Positions 10,601 to 22,499 of a DNA stretch of 57,309 nt are shown here, piece after piece. Position numbers and translations under genes: made by a program. Where the stretch lies: the NCBI GenBank assembly GCA_025201805.1, contig MU619258.1, positions 209,590 through 266,898 of the forward strand, read 5' to 3'. Source of the stretch: Parasitella parasitica (taxonomy: Eukaryota > Mucoromycota > Mucoromycetes > Mucorales > Mucoraceae). The notes under the pieces were generated by a model. That model made no database searches. It was not told the origin of the DNA and was given only the letters and a program-made list of their open reading frames with translations. The stretch's first letter is position 1, and every line of letters starts with the position of its first letter.

Positions 10601-12543
10601 GAATCCAAGAGAGCTTCTTTGTCTAATGCCGACTCAAAGACTCCTGATAATCACGAAGCACAAGAAGAACCTGCTAATCCAAGCGGTCCACCTGAAAAAG
10701 ACCTTCATGGCCAAGTCGTCCCATACACAGAAACCGGAAAAATCAACCTACTCGCGTACTCTGCAGGAGTCTTGTCTGTCAAGATCCACGAGGTTGTCTT
10801 GCCCACGAAAAGTAACGCCGTTGTCGAACTCTTGCTGGACTCGAATGATGCACAATTCCGTACAGCGCCTGTCAAGGGTACAACGCTCAGCTTCAACGAG
10901 TCTGGAGATGCGTTTGTAAAGGAAATAGACTTTTCTCGCCTTGTGGTGAGAGTCCGCAATGCTAAAGATGATGTGAAAAGCGATGATCGTATTGGTTTCT
11001 GGACCAGTCGTGTACAAGATATTGTCCAATCTATTCAAAACCGTCCTGAACATGCTGCTGGTGGAGCTGAGGAGGGGGAGGATAAGAGAGAAAAGCCTGC
11101 TGAGGACGTTCAAGAGTGCAGGCTTTTGGACTCAAATGGTGGCCTTGTTCGCTTAAGCTTCAAGTTTATCCCTGTTATTCGATTTCAATTGGACCCTAGT
11201 GAAAGTTTAGAAAGTAAGTGCGATGGTTATTGATGTGATTGTGCTGTTCTCTAATAATACATTTGCGCTTGCGTAGATCAAGGCAACTTGACTGTTACTC
11301 TAGTGTCTGCGTCAGGGCTGAAGGCTGCTGACAGAAGCGGCACCAGTGACCCTTATTGCGTGTTCACCATCAACAATGAAAAGGTTTACAAATCACAGAC
11401 CTACAAAAAGCAACTGGCCCCCGTATTCAAGAATGAGAGCTTTACAGCTCCAGTCATTGGTCGCAACAAGGCTGTCTTTGATGTCAAGATATTCGACTGG
11501 GACCAGATTGGCTCTGACACTTTGTTAGCAGAGGGCTCCATTCCTATTGCCGATTTGGAATCATTTGCTGCCAAAGAAATTGACGCTCCTCTTAGCGGCG
11601 GAAATATTAAACTTCGCATGAAATGGGAACCCCAATTGCTAGCTCGTAAACGCGAAGGCACTTCGTTGCTTGGTTCAACTACTCGCATCATTACTGGCGG
11701 TACTGGTTTGGCTGGTGATGTTGTTGGCTATGGCGTTGGTGCAGGTGGAAAGGTAATCACTGGCGGCACCCGCATGGTTGGTGGTGCCATTGGAGGAGGC
11801 ACCAAGGTCGTTGGTGGCGCTATTGGAGGTGGCATTGGAGCTATTGGCCGAGGTTTTGGTATGATTGGCGGCCACGGCAGGAAACCTTCGGCTGAGGTCC
11901 CCACTGTTACAAATGTTCCGGAGGGTGCTATTGAAATCGATGGTGTTGCAACATCCGATAATAACGGACCTGTAGCGAATAACAAAAAAAGTACCTCGAT
12001 GTTATCATCCAACGGATCTATCAGTAGCCCTCGCTCTGTGTTTGAAGATAGAGAAAGTAGGTTACTGTTTAAGGAGGAGATTGTTTGGGACTAATGCAGG
12101 TACAGAAAATGTCACTATCAAAGTGAATGTGCTGGAGGCTAGAAACCTGAAGGGCTGTGGACGTGACAAAACAAGTGATCCTTATTGCCGTGTTAAACTG
12201 GGCAAGAATTCGCTTCACAAAACCAAGCATTTAAAGAAAAATCTGAACCCCCAATGGTAAGATGTCCCGCAAATAAATTGCCCCCCCCCCAAATTACGGT
12301 TTCTTATAATCCACCAACATTTTTTTTTTTAGGAATGAAACATTCACAACAAAGGTATTTGGAACATCTGTTCTTGAATTCATGGTTAGGGACCATAATA
12401 CGCTTAGCGACACTGATATTGGAGAAATTTCATTCAACGTCAGTGAACATGTTGACGAAGGTAGACCCTTTGATGGCTGGCTCGCACTTTCTCCTAATGG
12501 CAATGGTGAGATCCACATTCAGGTTGAAGTTGTAAATAATTAG
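7683..12543 (+). CDS. tricalbin (SMP and multiple C2 domains, ER-plasma membrane tether)
   Basis: 1520-aa tricalbin, a homologue of yeast Tcb1-3 and the extended synaptotagmins, which anchor cortical ER to the plasma membrane and carry lipids between them. Exons are 7683..8349, 8411..8721, 8777..11213, 11277..12056, 12100..12256 and 12333..12543. Residues 1-190 are a polar cytosolic N-terminus. A hydrophobic hairpin spans about 195-225 (VVFVAIFCTWLLLKIHLGL). The lipid-binding SMP domain follows at about 240-460. Six C2 domains start near 469, 615, 777, 990, 1140 and 1399; C2-1, -3, -5 and -6 carry SDPY or LDPY calcium-loop motifs, whereas the fourth is divergent. A glycine-rich linker (about 1278-1338, repeats of VVGGAIGGG type) separates C2-5 from C2-6. 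The start is the first ATG after a pyrimidine-rich leader. Confidence 0.93.
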
Positions 12544-13176
12544 TCGTACGCAATTAATAAAAACTGCACGCTTTTTTGCTTTGCTATAATCTCCATGACA
12601 TTTGCTTTTAAAATATGCGTGATTTGGGAAATCAGAAAAAAAGATGGTTAGCTCCAATGACGATTCGTAGCAGTAGTAGCTAAATGATGCAAGGATTCCT
12701 CCAATTACAAGTTGTCTCTTTAAAAAACGGAGTCCATCTCATGTCTCACAAAAGCGATTAAGCGTTTATATTGCGAGCTTCGTTGTTCACAATGAAAAAG
12801 GTAGGATTGTTCTGTAATCAAGCAGTCGAGGAAACAGTACTGTTGATAAATATAACATTGAGCAACTCTGGAGCAGCAGCTTGATAAGGTGGATGTTCGC
12901 ATTGACAATGTAGTTTACTGCTGCTGTTTCGTGACTAGTTTCAAGCCTGATTACAACCATTTCTTCCTTTATTAAATAACCCTTTTCTTTCTTCTATCAA
13001 CTTTCCTTTTTTTTTTTAATATATATAAATTATATATTTCTTTTCTTTTTTTTTATATTGTTTTGCTACACCTACTTTTCTTAAAGCATCACTAAATAGC
13101 AGCGAATATCATTTATTCTTGCTGAATTACCATCGTGTACACAGGTCAAAAGAAGAAAAAAAAAAACAAAAAAAAC
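12544..13176. other. intergenic region, kinase promoter
   Basis: Holds the tricalbin 3' end and the promoter and leader of the PAK gene. CT-rich and T-rich tracts occur at 12990-13055 and an A-rich leader lies just before the ATG. No additional gene was seen. Confidence 0.5.
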
Positions 13177-15798
13177 ATGGCTTCTCCAAACAACTCAAAT
13201 GGAGGTTTATCTCGCTCACTTTCTAGCCATCTGCAGCGACTAAATATTCGTACACCAGAGCCCTCGGCTCCTAGCTCACCTGATATTTCCGAGAAAGACT
13301 TTGGTTGGTCTCTTTCTTCTTTTTCGTGTGTAGTATTTCTTACACTTGTAGTAATTTAGGCCGCAAAATCTCGTCAAGTAACCTTAGTAACAATGGCAGC
13401 AGTCAGAACGGTGGTGAGTCTTCATCGAAATCAGGCTCATTTTTGTCAAGGACAATGTCTTCTAAACGTGATCGATCCAATTCGGTAGGCCGTAGTCGAC
13501 CCTCTTTACCTCCACCCCCTCCTACAAGTTCGTCACCCTTATTAAACAGAGCTCAAAGCGAGCGATCTACAGCAACCACAGGAACAACAACCAAGTTGCA
13601 AATGAAATATTCACCGCCATCTCATAGTGATGATAGCGATAGTAGCACACCTCAATTGTCGTCATTGAAAGACCTGCCCAGCGGTGCTTTTGGTAAAGCC
13701 AGGGACAGATCTACCTTCAAAGGAGTCATAGACAAGTTTGTTGGCAGCTTTAATGGTATGTGCATACAGTCGGTATGTTTACAAAGTGTGTCTTTTTAAC
13801 GCATCCTGTTTATTTAGATTTGATCAATAAAGATAAACAGTCAAATCAAGAGCAAGAAAAGGAAATGGAGATTTCTGGCCCTTACAACGCCAAGCATGTA
13901 ACACATGTTGGGTTTGATGCCAGCACAGGCGAATTTACCGGTTTACCTCAAGAATGGCAAACATTACTGCAACATAGTGGTATTTCTAAAGTCGAGCAAT
14001 ATCAAAACCCGCAGGTAAACATCGTGCTTGCAGCATGGAGATCTCGTTTTTAACAAATTCTGAATTAAGGCTGTATTGGATGCTATTGGTTTCTACCAAG
14101 AAAATCGAGACCATGATGAATCTGTATATCATAAAATGGAAAGAGCCCACGCGTTGAACGAACAGGACACTGCCTTGTCCAAGCTGAATACACCCCCACA
14201 ATACGACGATGATGACTACGAAGAGCGACACAGCGAAGCTTACAATAGAATGCAAGAATTTAAGGTGAGTGGTGTGTCTGTCGATGCGTATTCTATTGGT
14301 GTATTAACACTGATGCACACACCTTTAGAAGCAAAAATCGCAAGAAAGACTGGACGAGCAGCGTAAGACAACACGAAATGTTTTCAACGTGTAACAAGAG
14401 TTTTAACTGTATAATACATTTCTAGTGTATCACCAACATATTCAGCAGCAGCAGCAGCAATATCAACAATATCAGCAGCGTTTGCAGCAGCATCAGCAAC
14501 AGCTCCATCAGGAACGAATGAATTATGAATCCTCGACTTCTCCCAAATTATCTCCTTCATCTCATGCAGCCAGAGATTACGATATCAAGAGAAAACTGAG
14601 CGCAAAACAAAGAGATAGACGTGAAGATCAACAGCCCATACAGCCCATACAGCAGCAGCAGCAGCAGCAGCAGCAACAGCAACAGCAACTACAACAACAG
14701 CAACTACAACAACAACAACTACAACAACAACAACAGCAATATCACCAGCAGCAACAGACACAACATAAACTCAAACCCCAACCTTCGTTAACCGGATCTC
14801 CAGGCACAGTCAAGCAAAGAATCAAAGAACGAAAGCATGCAATGAAGGATGCCGAAGTGATTGCTAAGTTAAGAACAATTTGCACAGAAGCAGACCCTAG
14901 TCTCGTTTACAAGAACATGAGGAAGATTGGCCAAGGCGCTTCAGGTGGTGTTTACACGGCCTATTCTGAAGGCAGTGATTACCCTGTTGCTATTAAGCAA
15001 ATGAATTTGGAACAGCAGCCCAAGAAGGAATTGATCATCAACGAAATTTTGGTCATGAAGGAATCAAGACAAAAGAACATTGTCAATTTTATCGATTCGT
15101 ATTTGTGGAGAGGCGATTTGTGGGTTATTATGGAGTACATGGAAGGCGGAAGTTTGACAGATGTCGTTACCAACAACATGATGATGGAGGGCCAGATTGC
15201 TGCAGTGTGTCATGAGGTGTTGGAGGGTCTGCAGCATTTGCACTCTAAGGGTGTTATTCATCGTGATATCAAGAGTGATAACATCTTGTTGAGTTTGTAC
15301 GGTGACATCAAACTGAGTAAGTTTGTATTGCAATTTTTTTGCACACTAGCATCTCCTTAACACGCCCTTTCTATAGCTGATTTCGGTTTTTGCGCTCAAT
15401 TGAACGAAATGCAAGCAAAACGCACAACAATGGTAGGTACGCCTTACTGGATGGCCCCAGAAGTTGTTACTCGTAAGGAATACGGGCCCAAGGTGGATAT
15501 TTGGTCGTTGGGCATCATGGCTATTGAAATGGTCGAGGGCGAACCACCTTACTTGAATGAAAATCCTCTGAGGGCTCTGTATCTGATCGCAAACAACGGT
15601 ACACCAAAGTTGCAAAATCCCGAAGCACTTTCACCCATCTTCAGAGACTTTTTGGCCAAATGTCTGGAGGTGGAAGTAGACCGTAGACCGTCAGCTTCTG
15701 AAATGCTAAAACATCCATTTTTAAGATGTGCCGATCCCTTGCCATCTCTTGCACCTTTGATCAAAGCTGCTCGTGATGCTGTTAGAAGAGAAGAGTAA
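13177..15798 (+). CDS. p21-activated (PAK/Ste20-type) serine/threonine protein kinase
   Basis: 753-aa Cdc42/Rac effector kinase expected to act in polarity, cytoskeleton and MAPK signalling. Exons are 13177..13303, 13360..13755, 13818..14014, 14070..14264, 14329..14362 (a 34-nt micro-exon), 14426..15316 and 15377..15798. Residues 1-175 are serine/proline-rich. The CRIB/p21-binding domain lies at about 192-250 ([16 protein letters not shown]). Glutamine-rich tracts lie at about 317-350 and 388-428. The kinase domain is about 477-730, with the glycine loop GQGASGGVY, lysine in VAIKQM, catalytic [11 protein letters not shown] and TPYWMAPE. No PH domain is visible, so it is nearer Ste20/Shk1 than Cla4 in architecture. 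All junctions keep frame and conserved motifs. Confidence 0.93.
14640..14760 (+). repeat. CAG/CAA trinucleotide repeat within kinase gene
   Basis: A nearly uninterrupted CAG then CAA/CTA array coding for about 40 mostly glutamine residues between the CRIB and kinase domains. The codon mix shows an expanded and partly interrupted microsatellite, so length polymorphism is likely. Confidence 0.8.
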
Positions 15799-15940
15799 CC
15801 TTTCCCTCTCCCCCCTCTTTTTCTCGCTTTTCCTCTCACTCGCTCACTTATACAACCATCCAGTCGCATTACATTTTTATACTTTATTTTTTTGTATGTT
15901 AATTATTTCTATAGTTTTTTTTCTTTGCCTTTTTTTTTAT

Positions 15941-15942
<2 letters not shown>

Positions 15943-15998
<56 letters not shown>
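15943..15998. repeat. T56 homopolymer
   Basis: An unbroken run of about 56 T, preceded by further T-rich sequence from 15915. It lies in the spacer between the convergent kinase (stop 15798) and the minus-strand gene ending at 16057. Its exact length is prone to sequencing error. Confidence 0.8.
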
Positions 15999-15999
<1 letters not shown>

Positions 16000-16056
16000 T
16001 ATTTCTTATTATTACATAAATACGAATTTATTGTAAAGATTTATATACACACCCGT

Positions 16057-17307
16057 CTATCCCCAAATCTGTTTTTTTAAAGGTTTATCCATGATTTTGC
16101 TTGAAAAGGGCTGTTGTTGGGTTGTTTCGGTGCTTTGGATTGTCCCAGACTGAATCGAAAATCGATCTGAATCATGAGGGAACTCAACTTCTGTAACAAA
16201 TGTATTCGAGTCTATTTCGTCATTGTTTAACGCAGCCAGCGGAGTCACTTGATTTTGAGTGTAATATTCTCTTGGTTTATGATGAATGAGTGGAAGTGGG
16301 TCTGTCTTGGATTTAAGCGCTTGCCCAGGAGCCACATGTCGACGGATTTGTTCCCTGTCTATGATATTTTGCGTGGTTTCAAAAGGCTGGGATGATGGTA
16401 TAGGTGCTACAATAGAGCGCTTGGCGTTATAATCTGAATTTGGCGCCGATGTGGTTGTAGCAGAAGTAGTTGTGCTTTGAAGATCTTCGTTTATCAGACG
16501 TGGATCAATTACTTCCATGGAAGGCGACGCTATGGTGTTGCTGTTTAGAACCATTGAAGACACATCTGCATTTGCGTAAGTAGGCATACTCTCGTCAGCA
16601 TGAACGTCGCATGATTGGTAATAGTAGCTTTGCTCTTGCTCTTGCTCTTGCTCTTGTTTCTGTTGATTAGTAGTCTGTTCTTGATGCAGCGTCCACTGTC
16701 TTTGTTTGCGCTTAGCCTCTTCAAATATGGAAAACCAATTGCTTGGAACGCCTACTCGTAAGTAGCGAGACCACAAATGAATAGGTGGATTGCCACACTC
16801 ATCAAATGCATTATAAATATCAAAATCGCCAGGTAACTGCCTTTGAATTTTCTATGCGTGTTAGTTACCTGCACTACCAGCATAGCATTGAAATCTTACC
16901 TTGCATCAGACCACCGCAACGGCTCTACTTCAGACCCTATTCACGAATACAACAGTAATGTTAGCATCATTGTATTTCATTTATAATACGACACACTTTA
17001 CGTAAAATAGAAAAGCAGCACATATCGTCATTCCAACCTTATTTAAACTTGTCAGTACGTAAACCTCTGCTTGATTGAATATAGTTATTAGCATACCTTC
17101 AAACAGGGCAAGACTCACTTGTTTAATCTTAATAATGTACAGAGCGCCCTGTTGTAAATTATCATGATGAATACTGACGAAAGGCGCATCATTACTTAAT
17201 GGCGGTAGAGTTTGAGCTTTAGATAGAGATGTCTGAGACGGCGATGAAGAAGGTGCCCAGCGAGCCAACTTTTTCAATGTTATATTACGCTGTTTGTTGT
17301 CAACCAT
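16057..17307 (-). CDS. uncharacterised protein, multi-exon
   Basis: Start at 17307 (MVDNKQRNITLKKLARW). The long last exon ends at 16057. The last intron (donor GTAAGA near 16900, branch GTAACTAAC, acceptor just before 16832) joins PLRWSDAR to QLPGDFDIYNAFDECG. The junction between the first exon and the segment coding SEVEPLRWSDAR (about 16933) is unresolved. One option is a 160-nt intron starting GTATGC near 17097 that gives ALFEGSEVEPLRW; alternatives use a GTGAGT donor at about 17118 plus an extra exon. The C-terminal half is low complexity (Q/E run, T/S-rich). The conserved-looking core is PPIHLWSRYLRVGVPSNWF, followed by a basic FEEAKRKQRQ helix. I do not recognise the family. It is convergent with the kinase gene. 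Confidence 0.6.
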
Positions 17308-19425
17308 ACTTGTTTACAAAAAAAAAATCGACTAAAATGCAAAGAAAAGATAAACAGTAAAATAGTTTTGGGCCACTGTGCTTATTTTATAGTGCTTTGG
17401 AATTGTCCAACATTGGTGTTACGCATGTTTTATTACCGTGCGTTCATTGTAAAGTACTACATCCTGGGCGGTTTTAATATTATTAGACAGCATGATGATC
17501 TGATGATGATCTTTATACGTTGTCAAAAAGAAAATGTCTATGGCTGCCTCATTGTATTTTTATATTTAATGCAATCTAACCCATGAGTTATTGCGGCCAA
17601 GATGGCAGGTTACTAAGCTTTCTTTTCACAAATATGTGTGGGCGCCTTTGTTGCTGCATGGTCTCCTTGAACTCGTTATTAATTGTACAAATATATCGTA
17701 AATTTACTAATATGCTCAAAATGCTCGATTTTTTTCCTTACAAGATCGAGTTTCATCGTTTCATGTTTGCTGTAATTCCCGACTTGACACAATCATTCAC
17801 TAAATAGAGAACAGAAGCTTGATTTTGAGCCAAGAAAAAGTCATGAAGGACCATTTGATGTACTATGTATATAGCTGATCTTGTTACATGCACAAATATC
17901 GTAATTTGTTTTGGCGAGCATGTGCACAAAGCCCAACCGTATCACAAGATTCGAAGACTTTACTGAGGGGGGTATCGTTAATTATAGTTATGGGCAGATG
18001 TAGTTTGCAAAGGACAACCTTTCACCCTTTATATTTTAGCGTCTAGCGAGAATGATACAAGTAGTAATACTGACTTTGCGATGTGGTTTAGCATTTTTTC
18101 ATGACACATAATTTACATAATTTCAAACAGTAGATTTGAGGGTTGATTGGATTCAATTGTGCAAGTTTAAGATTTATAGCGGGGGTAATAAACTCTATGT
18201 TTTTAGCATAAAGTGCGGTAAAATGAAATGGGAAAAGCAAGAAAAACTGTATACATCCTTCTTTATCTTCAAAAATAGGATGAGGTGCGAAATAGATTTC
18301 TATTTCTATCCTATTTGTATCATTTTACGAACCAAATATCTGACAATTGGTCCGCTAGCTGTCAAGTTGCCCGTTAAGTGTCAGTTGGTTCGTGCATCAT
18401 TAGTTTTGCGATCCGCCCTTGGTTTAATAGGATTACTTCTACTTTTTTTTTTTTTTGATGAGCAAACTCTGCTATCCTTGGTTTCAAAACTGCCTCGATT
18501 CCTACTATCTTTTAATATAGACAGTTACATAATAGATGATATTTGGTTTGTACGCTATCAAGTTTGGTTAAAATATTTAATGTATGTTTGTAGATCAAGA
18601 TAATGAAGGGTAAGAAAACTTAAAAGCTCAAAGATACGAACAGGGCTACTAAATGTAGAAATTCTTCCAAGTTTGCAGATTTCAGGTATTGGTTGCACAT
18701 TGCAAGTAATAGTTGCTATATCACTCGTTAACATAAACCGCATAGACACACCTTTCATGTCACTGTTCAAATAAAGAGGGGTTTAAGTCGTATATTGCTT
18801 CTTTTTTAACTTTTTGTTTTGCACCTTTGATCTTGCTGCAGCGCTGCTGTGAAAAAATGTAACACTTTAAACGTGAGGTATTTTATACGGTATTGAATAC
18901 ATCAGTCATGAAGTGCTTTTCCTGAAGGAGGATTTACCATTTACAGCATAAGCAATATATGCTTGTACATGCTAGTCTTTTATTGAGTCTCATCGGCCTT
19001 TTCTTTTGCCTTTAATATGTCTTTTGCTAATCTTCATTACGTGTTTGCATAAATATCAACCCAATGTCTCTCTTCCTCTTTGTCTAACAAACTGAAAATT
19101 TCTTAAAGTATAGGATATTGATTGCAAATACAACAATGTAGCCGTTCTATTTTCTTTGAAATATGTAGGTGTAGTAATGATATTTTTTCAACTCCTTCAA
19201 AGCTTCATTATACTTCTTTTCATTCCAAAGTTTAAAATAAAATAATAAAAATTTTAAATAGCTTTATCAAACTAATCTAATATTTACTTCCATAACACGA
19301 GCTACAGGATCCTTACTACCACTAGCTAAAATAGACTATATTCTCTGCATCACTTCAGGCTCTTGTTTGTGACTAATGGCATAAGGCACAAGTTGTCATG
19401 TTTTGAGGTATGGGATGATTGTAAG
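17308..19425. other. gene-poor region, nothing supported
   Basis: About 2.1 kb of AT-rich DNA. The longest open frame (18136..18603, 155 aa) is dominated by F, I, L, K and R, contains a T-run-encoded F stretch, and has no recognisable domain, so it is not called. No tRNA or clear repeat was seen. Confidence 0.45.
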
Positions 19426-19585
19426 TCATGTCAAACTTGGACACTTTACTTTTTGGGTACGTTTCTTTATCTTTTTCCTTTTGACATCACTTTTTTCGGT
19501 AGTGTTAACATCTGCTGCCGCTTTAACTACTTCCAAAGATACAGGTTTTGAGGTCAAAACAACGAAATAAACAAAAGTAGATGTG
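19426..19585 (-). pseudogene. possible decayed coding relic with zinc-finger-like cysteines
   Basis: On the minus strand an open stretch reads through LTSKPVSLEVVKAAADV and then a lysine-rich KRKKIKKRTQKVKCPS before a stop at 19428-19426. In the next frame a CALCH motif follows, so a CPxC...CxxC zinc-ribbon-like unit may have been broken by a frameshift. Surrounding frames are closed by stops. It may be the end of an old transposon or gene. The call is weak. Confidence 0.25.
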
Positions 19586-19743
19586 TGCAAAATAAAAAAA
19601 AATTATTGACTGTTGCTAAATATAAAATCAAGAAATTGTAATCTCTCTTAGCTTTAAAGCAATAGAAGCTTCTACTAACAGGAGTAACCACGTGAAGGTA
19701 GAGAATACTTTTACTCCCAAAAATAAGAATGGGTAAAGCTAAT

Positions 19744-19867
19744 TGTATTACGATACATCCCAAACGACAAGCGCCTGGTAGTTTTTACACGATTAACAAT
19801 CAGCAGTCAAGTGTATTACGATACATCCCAAACGACAAGCGCCTGGTAGCTTTTACACGATTAACAA
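19744..19867 (+). repeat. 56-bp direct repeat, two copies
   Basis: Copies at 19744..19799 and 19812..19867 differ at one position and are separated by a 12-bp spacer (period 68). Each contains CGATACATCCCAAACGACAA and GCGCCTGGTAG, and ends TTAACAA. It lies about 300 bp upstream of the orphan-family gene at 20169. Confidence 0.85.
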
Positions 19868-20168
19868 AATGACTAAGAAAAAAATAGCAAAAACCAATTG
19901 TATTGAAAAAGATACATGCTACACATCGGTTGTTCAGGAAATATCTTTTTTTATATGGAAATATGAAATGTTTTTACGTCATCATTTCATTCTTAATTTG
20001 GATAAAACTAAGCGCGCTCCACATATCCACTCCAATTTTTAATTCGTGACGTAACGAAATTGTGTTCCAAGCGGATTATTGGTTATTGTTATATGTTCAC
20101 ACAATACAGTCCTATTGGAAGCAATATACGCGTTGACTAAATAATTATTTATTGCCATCGAATCAACA

Positions 20169-22007
20169 ATGTCAAACTCGGAACAGCCAACCTCAAGTAA
20201 AGCCTTTTGGGAATCAAGCGATGATAGTAAGTGTTTACTGCCAAAGAAAACGAATCTAATATCCTTAGCAACGACCTATTAACAACCTTATCACAGAAAT
20301 AGAAGCCGCCATCAATTCGTTAAGCGCAGCTGGTTTGTCAATTAACATTTCAAAAGTTTCCGATCAATTGACAGATACCATTGTGTCTTCATATGATGAT
20401 AAAACTTCATTATTTATTTATAAATCAAGCTGGTGCACAAGGATTGCCCAAGTGCTTTCTAAATCAAATATCAGCTATGTAGGTATAGTTTGTAAATCAA
20501 AATTCTTCAAGTTATTGATTTATTTCAAGAAAAAAACGAAACCAAATTGGGAAAATATCTCTATGCTAATAAATGACAAGCGACTGGGTATTGTTCATCC
20601 CAACATTCAACCTTTTACTGCGCTTCCTATTACAAATGATGAAACCGTTAGCGTTTCTCAAAATTCATCATCATCAAATACATCCTCTTCTGCCTCGTCT
20701 GCTCCAAAACAACCAAGGTTATCTCTTCTAGACAAGGATTATATTAAAGAATTGTATGAAGGCCTAAATGAAACTTCTATGTGGAAATTGTCTTCTGGTG
20801 TGGTCGTAGAGAAAAAGATGAAAGAGTTTGCACTTGCTTGTAATTTCGAGCAGTAAGTATCGAATAAGGTTTTTTTTTTTATCGCGACGTACTCATAAAC
20901 TTAATTTTTAGTCCAGTGCACTCTTTCATTCTCGATTTAAGCGACGAAAGTTGGAAGAAATATTTCAGTGATCAAGATATTGCTGAAATGATAAATTACA
21001 ATGAGAAGAAGCTTCCAGCATTGCCAGCAGAATTAAATACTTTTATATCTGAAGCTCGCAAGCTTCCCGATGCTGACTCAATTAAGCAGTATTTGAAACA
21101 AGAATTTGATTCCACTGCCTGTGAATGGGCCAAAGATACAGTGCTTAATTATATCAAACTTTTTAAATATCAACAATTGCCGCTCAACCATCAAACTGAA
21201 GGCGATATCCTTTGCAGAATTTGGTTTTTTCTCGACACCGTCTTAAATGATTCTAAAATAAATTGTATCGGGTAAAGTACAACTTTCTGTTTATTTCCAA
21301 AATTCTAATTACTGATAGAGTTGGTTGTGTTTCCAATAATTTAGAGGTGAGAAATCAAGCAAATCTTCTTGTGTTAGCAGAAATCTTGGTAGAACATTAG
21401 CAGCTGAAGAAAGAATGGAGAGAAAGGTTGCGGAACGAAAAGTCGATCTGCTCTTTACTCGCCAAAGATTGGAGTATGGCTGCTGTGAGTGTGGTCGCTT
21501 TGACGATGATACAAAGCAGCTCTACGACGGTTCATTTAAAATGGCGAAAGTCTTGAAAGATATGATGTATAGTTTATACAGAGCGGCACCTAATTCAATT
21601 CGTCAATTCACTCTTGTTGGCTATCTATTGTATGGTAAGTAAATACTTGCAATTGCGGCATCGTCCCTTACCCTTTATAAATGATGAATTTTCTTCATTT
21701 AGAAACCAAATTTACCATGGTTCTCTGTGATTCACCAGCAGGTTACGTAACAAGAATTACCCCTTTGAGTTCAATTGGTTTGCCTGAGGAAGTTGATGAC
21801 ATATCTAATCAGCTCCTCACAATATTAAAGGTTGTCTACCAAGCAAGATTAATTATGGAAGAGAGCAATAAGCTTGTGAGAAAAGAGATTGCCGACATAA
21901 AAAAAGTAGAACCAGTGAAAGACCTGCTGTTGTTACCTTGTTTCAGTGTCGAATCAAGTAAAAGAAAGAGAAGAAGAAGCGGTGGGGAAGAAGGCACTGA
22001 AGCTTAA
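20169..22007 (+). CDS. uncharacterised protein, probably Mucoralean lineage-specific family
   Basis: 522 aa. Exons are 20169..20226, 20297..20852, 20912..21271, 21345..21634 and 21703..22007; all junctions keep frame. A 51-nt in-frame insertion in exon 2 (roughly 20479-20530, beginning GTAGGT and ending TTCAAG) may be a further intron. The protein has a serine-rich linker near residue 120. A helical segment DLSDESWKKYFSDQDIAEM follows. The segment around residues 350-380 contains VDLLF followed by LEYGCCECG, then KMAKVLKDMM, and later SPAGYVTRI. From memory this arrangement occurs in large, uncharacterised Rhizopus/Mucor protein families. The D...E-x-G-x-x-E spacing is reminiscent of PD-(D/E)XK nuclease folds, but the lysine is absent. 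It ends in a basic KRKRRR tail. Function is not known; a mobile-element relationship is possible because transposase debris lies 500 bp downstream. Confidence 0.75.
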
Positions 22008-22489
22008 GCTGAAGGAAGAAAAAGCAAAAATCATGTAAATAACGAAAAATATAAAAGATAATTTTCATACCGCTTATCGAGTTTCCCTAAAAATACCCTT
22101 AATAATATATGAATAAAGCGATGGTATACTTGTTTAAATTTAATTTAAGCTCTACTCGTTTCAAATTGTGAAATGAGAAATAACTCTGCTAATCTTTATA
22201 CATGTTGTTTAGTAGCAGCTAAACCAGATAGACCTACTCGGTTTGCAATATCAAGACTGGAAGTCTGTCTCGACAATGTATCAACAAAGTAACAAAAGAA
22301 CAAGAAATGACTATGGCAAATCAAACTTTTATCAAGTAGAAATTACCCCAATCAGCCCATTTGGGCCGATTCGCTAAAAATTACTCATTTATGGATATTT
22401 CTTTTAATAAAACGTAAATTTAAAAAAATGAGCTCTGAACCATTTTGCATACAGTACAGTTTGATTTTTTTTTTTTTTTTTTTTTTTTT
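22008..22489. other. intergenic AT-rich spacer ending in T25 at the assembly gap
   Basis: No gene is seen. A short palindromic word, TCAGCCCATTTGGGCCGA, occurs near 22352. The stretch ends in 25 T directly against the N gap, so the gap was probably caused by this homopolymer. Confidence 0.5.
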
Positions 22490-22499
22490 NNNNNNNNNN
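22490..22499. other. assembly gap (10 N)
   Basis: Ten N bases directly after a long T run. The real missing length is unknown and may include the 5' half of the transposase that begins immediately after it. Confidence 0.99.

Noticed and set aside
10748-11113. 121-aa antisense open frame in the fourth C2 region of tricalbin
   Set aside because: Sense-strand coding across the region is continuous and domain-supported.
18136-18603. 155-aa open frame in the 17-20 kb region
   Set aside because: Biased to F, I, L and K, includes a homopolymer-encoded stretch, no recognisable domain and no splice-supported extension.
19744-19867. CRISPR-like repeat pair
   Set aside because: Only two copies, 56-bp units with a 12-bp spacer, in a eukaryotic context; it is a simple direct duplication.
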